From contig CM041551.1 of the NCBI GenBank assembly GCA_023238725.1, positions 422,001 through 486,000 on the forward strand: a DNA stretch of 64,000 bases, given 5' to 3'. The stretch's first letter is position 1. Each line of letters begins with the position of its first letter. The translations under genes were made by a program, and so were the position numbers. Of this stretch, positions 13,111 to 55,060 are shown piece by piece. The stretch comes from Scortum barcoo (taxonomy: Eukaryota > Chordata > Actinopteri > Centrarchiformes > Terapontidae). The notes under the pieces were generated by a model, which was not told the DNA's origin, ran no database searches, and worked only from the letters and a program-made list of their open reading frames with translations.

Positions 13111-13671
13111 GGCCCTTTTCCACTAGTACCTACCCGGCTTGACTCGACTCGACTTGCCTCGGTTTGTATGCGCGTTTGATTCATTACGTGTTAGTACCTT
13201 ACCTGGTACCAGGTACTTTCGTAGTACCTACTCCGCCGGGGTTCCAAGCGAGCTGAGTCGAAATTAGCTGAAAATGTGACGTCGGGCAGACGGCAGGCCG
13301 CTGATTGGCCAGGGCCTGACGTCACTAGATGCGTCGGGAGAGCGACTTCGTTCATAAGAGTCCAACCGCGACATTTTTAAAAAGCGCAAATAACGACAAC
13401 GAACATGATCAGAGATGGCTGCACAGAAATCAACCCCATGTGGAGCAACAACAAGGTGCAGACATTTCTTTGTCTGATGGCATCTATTGCTCCATAGTCG
13501 TTTCGTGTTTGTGTCGCATAACAAATGACGTCGCTGGAGTTTCGGCCGCGTTGCCACGATGACCCCACCCACGCTGAGGTGGTACTCTGTATTGTAATGG
13601 AAAACGGCTGAAACTGAGTCGAGTCGAGTCGAGGCAACGAGCCGAGCCGTAGGTACTAGTGGAAAAGGGCC
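13111..13671 (+). mobile_element. Harbinger-like MITE, copy B, complete with terminal inverted repeats
   Basis: The 561-bp element starts GGCCCTTTTCCACTAGTACC and ends with the reverse complement of the same sequence. The inverted repeats are identical for about 23 bases and extend less perfectly through a GACTCGACTCGAC-rich zone. An internal ATG at 13,415 opens MAAQKSTP..., the same short Myb/SANT-like start seen in copy A, but here frameshifted almost at once. There is no transposase. Flanking bases show no clear target duplication. The PIF/Harbinger assignment rests on the Myb-like start and is an inference; a hAT-like MITE is the main alternative. Confidence 0.8.
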
Positions 13672-15184
13672 ATTTGTCAGTTAAACGGCCAGCACCACAC
13701 TGGGTGAACCTGAGTCATAACCTCATCCTTTGAGTTTGCGCATTGGATTCCTAAGTGGTAAAGCTATTGTGCTTTTCCTGCTGTGGTGACTGCTTCGACT
13801 GCTTACTTTCACTTTCTATATACTAACATGCACGCATTATGTTCAACTTCGCGGCCCTGTCCTGTTAGGACTCTTGCGTGACACTCAGTGACATTGCTAT
13901 GTTCACCATCTTGTTCTTGTGCATCCACTCTCTCTTGCTCTCTCCCTTTCCCCCCTCCCTTGCTTATGTATACAGCTGCTTGTGTTGTAAGTTGAGCTGG
14001 ATTATGACACTTAATTGATGAAAGTGTCATTGATTGCCAGTTGGTTTTGCTTAGTTATATAAGCTGTTATACTTTCAAAGAGCAATTGTCTGTGATTATT
14101 CATATAAATGTACTGCAATAACAGATGATAGTAACTTTCTGAGCTCAGACTCCACCCTCTGGTGCCACCAGCAGGAAAAATATCCAATTACACACAGTGT
14201 TCATAACTCCTATTCATTATCTGATAAATCCTTTCTGCTTTGAAAATGTTTATGTCAATAGGCAAGTTGCCAATTAGTCTATATTCCAGTGTCTTATGAA
14301 TTATGAACCAGGAACTGGTGATTATCCAACTTTTCATGTTGTCTCTTTTTTTTTATCTCAAAGCAATGAATGTATGTATGTGCAGCAAGCATCCTTGATA
14401 CTTTAAATCAGCATGAACACTTCAAAAATGCTGCTATGAAGATCTGTCATTGATTGGTTACAACATGGTACTGTGATATCTATAATTACCTCATGAATTC
14501 TTTTCACTGTTTGGAAAGATGTGCACAAGTATGCAAGTATGCAAACATAATATAGAATGGAATATGTCTGAAACACTGTCTTTTTGTTTCATTCACACCC
14601 AGTCACACGGCGCAGGGATCAGTTCCAGAGCATGCCTCAGAGCAGCAGTTTGAAGCATTCACACAGAGGATTTGCAGCATCTCCTTCTGCCTGGAACAAA
14701 GAATTAATAGAAGCCTTCTGCTTCACAGTGCAACCTTCAACACGTTTTTCTCCACTAGAGAGTAGACTGCTTAGACTTACATTTCTGTGCTCTAAACAAA
14801 ACAACCAAATGCAACACTGTGGACACCTTCCAGGAAAGGCAGTCTAAAAATGTATGCCAGTATTCTCTTCTCTTATTCTCTTCTTCTATTGAAAGCTTTT
14901 CCTTTGGTGAAGGTTTTGGCAGTCCCTGTAAACAAAGGTGGTAGTGTTTCACATAATGTTAAGTTAGATGTTTCTTGTTTCACTCAGTGCTGCAAGCCAG
15001 AGGAGCACAGCAGCATCCCTGGAGACAGAACTTCAGTTAGTGGCTGAAGCGACTCACATTCAGCCTGAGCAAATGCCAATGTCATTTTGTATGATTTCAT
15101 GGAAAATCCAACCTGACAGCAGTCAGCCAATCCTCTCGTTGTTGGTCTTGTTTGCTTATGTAGGTTGGTAGGTAAGTAAGCAAC
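13672..15184. other. Unassigned sequence
   Basis: No gene recognised. Small open frames near 14,584-15,171 have no known domain. Confidence 0.4.
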
Positions 15185-16640
15185 TAAGTAAATAAGTAAA
15201 GTTTATTTAGTATATTTAGTAGGGCCTTTCACATATCAAGGTCAGAAAGTGCTTCAGAATAAAGATGTTAAAAATAGGACCATAACACAGTGAAAAAGAA
15301 ACAAACAATTAAAGGCAACAACAAACCTTAGAAACACAGAAAAATTACAAATACTAGACAGCACAAGGTGGGACAAAGGCCAGATTGAATAAATGAGTCT
15401 TCAGCTGCTTTTTAAAAAGCGTCAACAGAGACCATGTATTTCTAAAGGAAGGAGCCACCATTTCAGAGGGAAAGTCAACTTTTGTTTTTATGTGAGCAAT
15501 CAGAAGACCTAAGTCAGCAGATCTGAGATGTGCACGTGTCTGACCACTTGCTGGGAAGCTAATGCAGAGAAAATATATACATGTGATGTCAGTCGTCTTT
15601 CTTGAACTGCTCAACAGCCTTGCAGCAGCGTTCTGGACTATTTGTAGATGGTCCAGAGACAACTTGTTGAGGCACGTGAGAAGGAAATTACAGTAGTCTA
15701 ACCATGAAGATATAAAAGCAAAAATGATCATCTCTTGCTCAGATTGTGACAGACCTGAGTTTGATAAAATAAAGTCTCCTAAATGGAAAAAAAAACATGT
15801 ATGGGTGTTTGAAATACATAGCCTGATTAAAAATAAGACAGAGATTTCTAAGAATAGACTATACAGCTGATGAAAGAGGGGCAACAGATTGAGCAACCTT
15901 AGAAGCTATGCTCTCTGAAGCAATGGTAAGGACCTCGGTCATATCTATGTTCACCTGTTCTTCTGCTCCCCACGCACACTGAGATCCAGCAGCACCAAAA
16001 CAGAACATTCACCTACATCATTATGTCACTGGAGACTCTGAGAAGCACTTTTTCAGAGGAATGTTTCTGAAGGAAACCAGATTGGAATTTATCTAAAATG
16101 TCATCTAGTGAAGACAGCAGTATTCTCTACTGCTTTTGAGATAAAAGGCATCTTAGATATGGGCCTAGAATTTTTGGGAAAGGATGGATCAAAGTTAGTC
16201 AGAAGAAGGTAAACAACTGTGTGACCAGGAATGGTACAATACACCTAAGCACATTTTTAAGAAAGTAGATAAAATGTCTACAGGGTTTTAAGGTTTCATA
16301 CAGCTCACTGGATCAATGGGGTCTTTCAGGGAAATAGGGAAGAACCATTACAAAATTGATGTCAGAGTTGTATAAGTTGAGAAGGCAGTAAAAGAGGGGG
16401 TGATGCAAGCCCTCACATTTTTAATCTTATCCACAAAAAGTGAAAGTTTTTATAGCCCCTATTTGAAAGGACAGGAACATCAGGAGGTGTAGGAGTGAGT
16501 GCTGCTGATGGTGTAAAACCAGAGTTTGGGGTTTTGTTTACTAGAGGAGATTAGGTTAGCAACGTAAGCCATGTCATTGTTCTCAGTTATAAAGTGTTTC
16601 TAATGAAGATGGCGAACGTAGAGTTTGATGTATTTCTATA
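15185..16640 (-). mobile_element. Degenerate L2-like LINE, 3' part
   Basis: On the minus strand a 180-codon frame (15,896-15,354) contains the reverse-transcriptase C-terminal signature WLDYCNFLLT...LQIVQNAAARLL and ends in FKKQLKTHLFNLAF, typical of fish L2-type LINEs. Upstream, broken frames near 16,640-16,000 match the linker and RT start of the same class (DPVSCMKP, NPKLWFYTI). Downstream at 15,190-15,260 is a 'gtttatttag...gcctttcacat' 3' tail. Stops and frameshifts make it a dead copy. Confidence 0.75.
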
Positions 16641-17384
16641 GTCACTCTAACATCTGACATTTAAGCGAAAAAAATGACTTTTTCCAAAACTGTGCGGCAA
16701 AAAGATTGGATTAGAGGCATCATATAACACTTTTAAGAATAATGAAGACCACTTTTGCCTTGGGAACCTTCAATACAGCAAATTCTTTCTTGTAGCCTTA
16801 CCCAAATCTATGCCTCAACAGAATCCTGTCAGGAATCTGCTATCTCTCTGATAGTATCTGAGCTTGGCAGGCAGGTGCTTCCACCTCATGGCTTGCCTTT
16901 CGTTCTGATATGCATTGTTAGCTGCAAGACCTTTTATACAGGATAGTCCCTTTCTCAGTTGGATTTACCAGAGATGGACTCAAATCAAAGAAAAGAAACA
17001 TCTCAAATATGAACAAGAGAAAGGGAGACACAAGACATTCATTTAAATACAAGAACCAAAATTATCAGAATTGGCAGGGATTTTAATACAGTAATTCATC
17101 TGAACTATCTAACTAAGTATCTAATACATTGATCATTTAAACACCACTAAAAATGGTACTAGACCAAATTACGAGAATATTCTAATTCTCCTCAGTCCAC
17201 CAATCATTCTCCAGAAACTTATTTTTAATCAGCAACACAATACTAACCAATAAGAAACCAAGTGGAATGTTGATCCAAGATGTCACCAAAGAGAGCTCCC
17301 CTCTCAACTTTGCTCTCTCTTTCTATTATTTTGTTCTTTTTTCCTGCCATCTCCCTCACCCTCCACACTGCCCTCCTCCCACCT
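16641..17384. other. Unassigned sequence
   Basis: No gene recognised between two LINE remnants in opposite orientation. Confidence 0.4.
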
Positions 17385-18486
17385 GGACCAGAGGGACACA
17401 TATGTGAGAATGCTGTTCATTGACTACAGTTCAGCATTCAACACCATCGTGCCCTCCAAGCTCGTCACCAAGCTCAGAGACCTCGGGCTCAACACTGCCC
17501 TCTGGATCCTGAACTTTCCTGCCAGGGCAACAACCTCCAGCTCAACATCAGCAAAACAAAGGAGCTGATCGTGGACTTCAGGAAGAGGCAGAGAGAGGAA
17601 CACGCCCCCCTCTTCATCAACTGGATTACGGTGGAGAGAGTCAGCAGCTTCAGGTTCCTCGGGGTTCACATCAGTGAGGACCTCACCTGGACTCACCACA
17701 CTGACTTTATCACAAAGTCAGCCCGAGACAGCAGCTTTTTCTTCCTCCGCAGGCTGCGGAGGCTCAACATGGACTCCAGGATCCTCTGCAGCTTCTACAG
17801 GTGCACCATAGAGAGGATCCTGAGTGGCTGCATCACCGCCCTGGTACAACAGCTGCACCGCCCTCAACATTAGGCTCTACAGAGGGTGGTGAAAGCTGCT
17901 CAGCACATCACCAGGACGCAGCTGCCATCCACAGAGGACCTCTACACCCAGAAGTGTAGGAAGAAGGCCATCAAGATCATCACAGACCCCAGTCACCCCA
18001 ACTACAAACTGTTCTGTTTGTGGCCAACAGTTCTGCAGCATTCAAGCCCGAACCAGCAGGCTCAGGGACAGTTTCATCCCGCAGGCCATAAGACTGTTGA
18101 ACTATTGAACTTCATAATAACATAATAACACCATCACATCTATTACACTGTATTGTATATTCTATTGTATATTTTATTGTATATCTCTTCTAGTTGTATA
18201 TCTTCTTCTTAGTTGTAAAACTTATATTTTAATTGTTAATTGTTTAATTTACATTTTATATTTTTTATTTATATTTATTACTCTGATTACTCTTTATGCT
18301 ATTTGTACTATTATTTATTTTTATATTTTTATTTCTTTAATCTAATTTTTTTGTTTGAGTGTTTCTATCCCTGTTAATATTTTTGAGCACTGTTTGTAGG
18401 GAACATGAGACTTAAGAATTTCACAGTGATTGCGTAATGTAATTTTTTGTGTGCAATGACAATAAATTCTTGAATCTTGAATCTTA
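17385..18486 (+). mobile_element. LINE ORF2 remnant (L2/Rex-like clade) with internal deletion
   Basis: The plus strand encodes RT block YVRMLFIDYSSAFNTI, then jumps at about 17,515 to the later block ELIVDFRKRQ...VSSFRFLGVHISEDLTW, so the FADD catalytic core is deleted. It continues through a thumb-like region and AQHITRTQLPSTEDLY...KIITDPSHPNYKLF. The 3' end is an AT-rich stretch finishing with the short repeat TTGAATCTTGAATCTT at about 18,470-18,486, the tail style of this clade. Non-functional. Confidence 0.85.
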
Positions 18487-18758
18487 ATACATCCAATCTT
18501 ATTAGGGAGCAGTTTTCTTTCCTTAGCATAAAGCTAATATGGATGCTTAAAGACAGAAGATCAAATCAGCATTGTGTATAGACCTAATTAGAGAAAGAAT
18601 TCTAAAGAAAGTTTTATCTGACTATTGACTATTCTGGTAACAGGCATAGGTTAGGTTTACTCCCTCCGGGCTGTTTTTTAATAAAAAAAAAACCAAAAAA
18701 AACAGGCAAGTCCACACTCAGTCAGTGTAAAATTAGTCTATTGTTGGTAATGTAGGAA

Positions 18759-18809
18759 TATATGTATGTATATATGTATGTATGTATGTGTGTGTGTGTG
18801 TGTGTGTAT
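18759..18809. repeat. (TATG)n(TG)n microsatellite
   Basis: TATG/TATA repeats grade into a GT repeat. It lies about 20 bases beyond the splice donor of rsu1 exon 7, on the intron side. Confidence 0.9.
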
Positions 18810-18828
18810 AATAATCGTTATTACTTAC

Positions 18829-49186
<30,358 letters not shown>

Positions 49187-49309
49187 TTTTCTGAAAACAC
49201 TGATCCGAGTACAGCGTGTGGTTAGACATTGTAACATTACATGAAAGCAGAACACGCAGCTGGCCCGGTTAGCTACAAGAGGACTGAGGGTTGTACTGAG
49301 GAGGCTTAC

Positions 49310-49376
49310 CGTTCGGAACAGACGGAAAAAAAGAAAAATAAAAGATTTTAGACTCTTGGTTCAAGCTCACACCCTA
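49310..49376 (-). other. rsu1: rsu1 5' untranslated exon (inferred)
   Basis: Because coding exon 1 starts at an acceptor, an upstream non-coding exon is needed. A good donor, AACG|GTAAGCC, lies at 49,309 on the minus strand, giving a 119-base intron to the acceptor at 49,190. The transcription start is not visible; the outer boundary given is a guess set by the ETS site just beyond it. Confidence 0.55.
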
Positions 49377-49384
49377 GCGGAAGT
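49377..49384 (+). promoter_or_regulatory. ETS-family binding site candidate
   Basis: GCGGAAGT matches the core of ETS/GABP sites, often close to TATA-less transcription starts. It sits about 190 bases upstream of the rsu1 ATG. Confidence 0.4.
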
Positions 49385-49403
49385 CCCTGTGAGAGCCACC
49401 GTT

Positions 49404-49423
49404 CCATAATAGGACACTTCCTG
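49404..49423 (-). promoter_or_regulatory. Serum-response-element-like CArG box with adjacent ETS site
   Basis: CCATAATAGG (49,404-49,413) fits the SRF consensus CC(A/T)6GG exactly. It is followed by one base and then CACTTCCTG, the reverse of the ETS motif CAGGAAGTG. Read in the direction of rsu1 transcription the order is ETS then CArG, as in the c-fos serum response element, with two bases more spacing. It lies about 220 bases upstream of the ATG. RSU1 works at focal adhesions, and SRF commonly controls cytoskeletal and adhesion genes, so a role is plausible but inferred. Confidence 0.5.
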
Positions 49424-50254
49424 TTCCTCCATGTGATCGGCCACACCTCCGCTGCCCGGGCTGCAGCCTGCAGCACAGCACTGCCCCTGCCCCTGCTACA
49501 TCCCAGCGCAGCCTTTGTGTCAGGCTACAGTCACATTTCTTCACATAATTTAAAACTCTTCACACAGTCAGCACAGCAGAAGTCAGTATGACTAAATGTG
49601 GATCACTTTCCATTACTTTGACAGTTTGAGTGCGTTCAAACTTTTCAAATTGAATTGACTGTTTTCTTACTCAAACTATTTTCAAATCTGTTCACTTTGC
49701 ATTCACAACCTGAGAAATTAAAGAAATAATAGCAAAAAAAATTACTCCTAAAAATAAACTCCTTATTGGACACAGAACACCTACTCTCATTCCGTGGTGA
49801 CCTCTATGAGAGACTTGTGCGAGCCAGCATTGGTTATCAGATCCTTTATTTAAGTAAAACCACAAATACTACACAAATACTCTGCTACAAGTAAAAATCC
49901 TGCATTCAAAACCTTATTTAAAGGTAGAATATGTAAGAATCAAGTGAAGTGAGTACCACGTGATGTTTTAAAGGGATGGCTAGGGTGCACAGTGCCAGTA
50001 CTCAACTGGCCACCCCAGATGCCTTCCCTAAAATTTCTGCCACATCGTTGGTTTCCACGTCACTGTGGGGAGGGTGTTTGGCCAGTGTGTTTGTTTCTAT
50101 CAGAGCCAGATACCTCTGACCACCCCAGAAGAGGCAACTGCATCAGCAGGTATACCTAGAAGGTAACACAGCTGAGTGATGCATCTCTTGGTCTGTTATC
50201 ATCTCTGTCTTCCTTGCTTGCACTTCCAGAGCTGTTCTGTGACTTTATGCCTTA
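49424..50254. other. Intergenic sequence upstream of rsu1
   Basis: No gene recognised. GC-richer around 49,430-49,520 (promoter-side CpG-containing stretch), AT-rich after that. Confidence 0.4.
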
Positions 50255-52235
50255 CAAAAGCAAGAGTGAAATACAACTATTTATTATGTTTGATAATATA
50301 ATAAGAGTGTTAATAAACTGCAACTTGGAAAAGATAACTGTTTTGTGAGTGAGCAACCGTTCAAAGAAAAAGCTGTTTTTCAGTCTGGTAGTTTTGGTCT
50401 TTATGTTTCTGTACCGTTTTCCAGATGGAAGAGGTACAAACAGTACAGGCAATATGTCGGGCCTTCTTCTGCATCCGGCCAGCCAGCGTATATTGAGTCC
50501 AGGTCTGGAAGAGGACTTCCCACAATCCCCTGTGCTGTTTTCACCACCCGGGCTAAGTCCTTTTGGTCTTGTGCAGTGTGCAGCTGCCATTCCACACTGT
50601 TGCACTGAGGCAGAGGATGCTCTCTGTTGTGGCCCTGTAGAAGTTTGTCAGGAGCTGAGGGGAGAGTCCAGCACGTTTCAGCTTCCTGAGGAAGAAGAGT
50701 CTTTGTTGAGCCTTCTTTACCAGGTGAGCTGTGTTCATGGACCAGGTCAGGTCAGATGTGATGTAGGATGCCCAGGAACTTGATATTGTTGACACGCTCA
50801 ACTGCTTCCCCGTGGATGAGGAGAGGAGCGTGCTCTGTCCTCCTGGACCTCCTGTAGTCCACTATGACCTCCTTGGTCTTGCTGGTGTTCAGAACAAGGT
50901 TGTTGTTTGAGCACCACTGAGTAAGGAGTGCTGGATCTCCTCTCTGTAGTGGGTCTCATCATTGTCCGATATGAGGCCCACTATGGTGGTGTCATCTGCA
51001 AACTTTACGACGATGGTGTTTGTGGAGTGGATGGCAGAACAGTCACTGGTGAAGAGAGTGAAGAGGGCTGGGCTGAGCACGCAGCCCTGTGGTGTGCCTG
51101 TGCTCAGGACCAGTGTAGAGGATGTGTTGTCCCCGATTCTCACCACCTGAGGCCTTGTTGGTGAGGAAGTCTCTGATCCAATGGCACAGCGATGAGGGCA
51201 GTCCCAGGTTGTCCAGGATCACTGTGTTGAAGGCTGAACTGAAGTCCACAAATAACATCCTCACGTAGGTGTTAGGAAGCTGCAGATGGGTCAGGGCTGT
51301 GTGAAGTGCAATGGAGACTGCATCCTCTGTCGACCTGTTCACCCTGTATGCAAAGTGATACTGATTCCGAGACCAGCGGGGAAGATGTCTTTGATGTGCT
51401 TTAGGACGATCCTCTCAAAGCACTTAGTGCTTAGTTAGATCAACAGGGCAGTAGTCATTTAGGCAGGTGACAGCAGATTTCTTAGGACCAGGGACAACAA
51501 TGGAGGTTGGTCTTGTCCTGCAGATCAGAGGTTTGTAGGCAGGGATCAGATTCACAGAGATGTGGTCCGACATGCCCAGGTGTGGAGCTGCAACAGCCTT
51601 GTATATTTGCTCCAGGGATGTTACAGTAAACTTGATCCAAGGTATTATTGTCCCTCATTGGAAAGTTTATGTAACGATGGAATTTGGGGAAAACTGCCTT
51701 TAACTCGAGATGGTTAAAGTCTCCGGCCACAATCACAGCCGCCTCTGGATTGTTGTTCATCTGCAGACTGATCATGCAGTACAGCTCCTTCCAGTGCTAA
51801 TTTAGCATTAGCTCGTGGTGGTATGTAGATGGCTACAATCAGGATAGAACAGAGCTCTCTAGCCATCTTAAATGGTCTGCATTTCACTGCCAGATATTCC
51901 AGATCAGGAAAACAGTATGTTCTGATGATGTTCATAGCTGTACATCAGGAGTTATGAATGTACAGAGCCAAACCTCCACCTCTGTGTTTCTCTGAGGCTG
52001 CAGTCCTGTCCGCCCGGAGAAGAGAGCGCCCCGCTAGCTAGCTCCACTGCTGCATCTGGGATGTTGTAATCCAGTCAGGTCTTGGTCTCCGTGTGTTGAT
52101 CGCCACACAGCTGTCGATCTTTGCAGAGACAATCCTCAGCTTCATCTCGTCCATTTTGTTGACGAGTAACCAGCTGTACTTCCCAGAAAGCCAAAAGTAT
52201 CCCTTTCTGCACACACTAACACACACATACCATGA
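50255..52235 (-). mobile_element. L2/Rex-like LINE, degenerate, most of ORF2
   Basis: From right to left on the minus strand: LVNKMDEMKLRIVSAKIDSC (about 52,160), endonuclease parts FKMARELCSILIVAIYIPPR (about 51,870) and VIVAGDFNHLELKAVFPKFH (about 51,730). RT blocks: TYVRMLFVDFSSAFNTV (about 51,265), TPQGCVLSPALFTLF (about 51,095), VVKFADDTTIVGLIS (about 51,005, catalytic FADD intact). The tail is LPSGKRYRNIKTKTTRLKNS at about 50,430-50,370. Frames change several times, so it is inactive. Same general type as the copies at 17.4 kb and 35.2-38.4 kb. Confidence 0.85.
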
Positions 52236-54485
52236 TGGATGAGGCAGAAAAAAGTTCTTATCTAACCTCTAAGGAGTGAAAACACATACTCAAAAGTTGT
52301 AATAGAGCAGTGGGTCTTTTGGCTGGGGGCTGGGAGTACCCTTTGTCTTCTCTCCAGCCTGTTGATGAGGCTTTCCTGCAGCATGTGCTCAACTTACAGT
52401 CCCTCCATAAGGTGAGGGTCTCAAATCCTTGGAAAATTAAAATGTTTTAAACAAAAGATAAATTCCTTTCAACTTGTCTTTGTCTATGTTGCATGTTATG
52501 TGAGATGTTACTGCTTTTAAACAAAGTACACAGTACCGGGTTGGGGAACACAGTATAGGGAGCTATGGTTTCTCAAATACCGTAATATGTGTGTCCTGAC
52601 AGCATGTGTGTGTTTGCAGTGGGGTATGATTTTACATGCATGCATGGATGTGTGGGGTGGGTTCAACAACTGAACAACTGGTTTAATTTGTTAACTTGTT
52701 GTTCAATCCCCTCAGCAACACTCCCACCTTTCCTCTGCAAGCCAGTGATCTTTCTCATCCCACTCCAAACAACCCTGGATAAGATTGGAGATAACATACT
52801 GTATATCATAGAGGTCTTTATTATTTCTGGAAAATTGTCAGGCACAAAGCAAACCTTTCTGCACTCTGTTAATTCATTTAAATACATCTAATAAATATCT
52901 AATGTTAAAAACAAAATAATCTATTCAGACATTTAAGTTACTAAACAAATACAATATTCTGTATAAAACATAAACTCTAGCATTGTAAAATGTAATTTTT
53001 TAAAATTTTGGTCTGTTTTGATTTTCTTGTCATCTGTGTATATACCTCTTTTTACCACAACTGTATTTGAACATGTGTACGATGAATAAACTATAAAGTA
53101 TAAAACAAAGCCTCTGTTGTGGGTTTTTATAAAAGTTGGCATCCATAAGTGATGCATTACCGCCATCTTCTGGCTTGTAAACTTTACTGTGTAAATCATA
53201 CAATCTCTGGTGCAAAGTTATTGCTTGTTCAAAAGAAGTTTGATCGTATGGTTGAGCTTACTGAGTCAGTAATATTGTTCATTTGCCAATCAGGCCTTAA
53301 ACTGTCCCCCTGACTTTTGATGGATGAAGCTGAGACATTAATTTATTTATTTTACTGCAGAAACTTACACTATAGATCAGTGTCTCCCAAATCTCAACTT
53401 GGCAGGTCAGTTAGTGCTACAAAATCCTCTGTTGGTGCTTGAGTTTAGTTGTGTTACATTGACCTTTTTTATAGGTCCAGAATTATGTCAGGATATATTT
53501 TTTTCATTTCTTTTTTTTTTTTTTTTGCATTTTGTAAATAAAAAAAGAAAAATTCATCCTCTGCACTACACTATCCTTTACCTTGTGTTGTTTAATGACA
53601 AATAAATAATTCCTTAAACCCTTGTACTGAGCCACACTATGAACATGAAAAGAGTCCAACAAAGAACTTTGGTTGTGACACTAAAAAGATGGGAAGGGAA
53701 CCTACAGGACAAGAATGACTCTCTTAGCTTCTCAGTTATGCTGCAGCCAGAGGTAGATCTCCTTTAATTGATAAGAGATTTATGGAATGGGTATTGCACA
53801 ATATTTAATTTATACATCAGAAGAAATATGGTTATTTACTGTAATTACTGTTTTTTTCTTCATTACCATGTTGGACTAATCAGAGCCACACTCCCTTAAG
53901 GAACAGGCCTCTGACCTGCAGTAAAAGATAGACCTCTGACTGATAATGGTCATCATACGACAGGGAGGTGAGCCATCACAAGGTTGTAACCCTGAAACAA
54001 TCTACTAAGAAGGGTGGCAGGATCTTGATTAAGGGACAAATCACAATGATGTGGAGGAGTGAATGGAACAAGGAAAAAAAATGCATCATTGCACTCATTC
54101 TATTGCACTCCATATTTCACACTTTAAGTTATGTCATGTGTATGTTATGTTTATGTCGTTTATATTATGTTTATGTTTGTTTATGTTGTATGTTTAAGTT
54201 ATGTTTACTTATTTATTTCTATTTTCTTGACCTTTTAAGTATGAGAGGCTACTACTGTAAAAACCGGAGTCAAATTCCTTATTCCTCCCTATGTGCACAC
54301 ATACCTAGCCAATAAATCTGATTCTCATTCTGAAAAGATACCTATTAAAAAATAATCAATGAGTCAGGAGTAACAATAAAATAAATAAGTGAGAAGTGTT
54401 ATAATTTACTTCGTTTTTCGTTTGTTTCACCTTTGTTTATTTATTCCTCTTTTTTGTTGTTGATGTTTGAATTTATTTATGTTTT
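52236..54485. other. Intergenic sequence, unassigned
   Basis: No gene recognised. It has a poly-T run at about 53,510-53,526 and an AT-rich stretch around 54,120-54,220 with repeated 'ttatgt' units. Confidence 0.4.
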
Positions 54486-54622
54486 GATTATTTGATTATT
54501 ATTATTATGGAGAGGGTAGACCATTATGGTTCAGACCAGTAAGTGGCGGTAATGTACCTGAAAGCTGTTTGCCAACCGCCAATACAAGAAGAAGAAGAAG
54601 AAGAAGAAGAAGAAGAAGAAGG
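54486..54622 (+). repeat. Dispersed repeat ending in (GAA)n
   Basis: 'cagtaagtggcggtaatgtacctgaaagctgtttgccaaccgcc' followed by a GAA trinucleotide run (54,587-54,620). This pattern recurs in fish genomes as the 3' end of a dispersed repeat. Family not known to me. Confidence 0.5.
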
Positions 54623-54839
54623 TTTCTTTTGTACACCGGCGTACCGGCGTATACCTGTGGTGCACGCCAGAGACAGAGTCTGCATACCATTTAAACGGCG
54701 TCTCAGCCGGCTGTTATGCCGGATGACACAAACATTTTAATAAACTGTAGAGTACACTCTTTATGCTGTTACAGTAGAATGAGGGATACAATAAATATAC
54801 TTTAGAGTAAAGCAGCAGGTAATTGTTATGTTCATTTTC

Positions 54840-55060
54840 CCCTGTGGCATCATTATCTCGCCAACGATTTCTGGCTCGCCCTCACAAATCCGTGCTGTCT
54901 TTAACGTGACGACAAACGTTTGCCCGTCTAGTTAAAGGATATGCTCCTCCCTCGCCGCTCGTCATTACTTCTCGACACATCGTGCTCCAGCAGCGAGAAA
55001 AGGAGCGCTCCTGGTTACTGGGGAAACGTCAACAACAGTTGGAGTTCATCTCAAGTGACT
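54840..55060 (+). promoter_or_regulatory. Putative ift74 promoter region
   Basis: A CpG-richer patch in AT-rich surroundings about 1.5 kb upstream of the ift74 start codon, holding the X-box candidate described separately. Because the ift74 start codon lies just after an acceptor, a non-coding first exon must be upstream. Possible donors are AAG|GTACGA near 55,204 and TCG|GTAACT near 55,408, but neither can be chosen from sequence alone. Confidence 0.45.
55014..55027 (+). promoter_or_regulatory. RFX X-box-like site
   Basis: GTTACTGGGGAAAC fits the X-box pattern GYTRYC-N(1-3)-RRNRAC except for the last base of the left half (T for C); the right half is exact with a two-base spacer. RFX factors drive many ciliary and intraflagellar transport genes through X-boxes in proximal promoters. 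Confidence 0.5.

Noticed and set aside
17424..17699. Minus-strand frame of 91 codons
   Set aside because: Antisense shadow of the LINE RT on the plus strand.
53399..53605. 68-codon Phe-rich frame
   Set aside because: Generated by a poly-T run.
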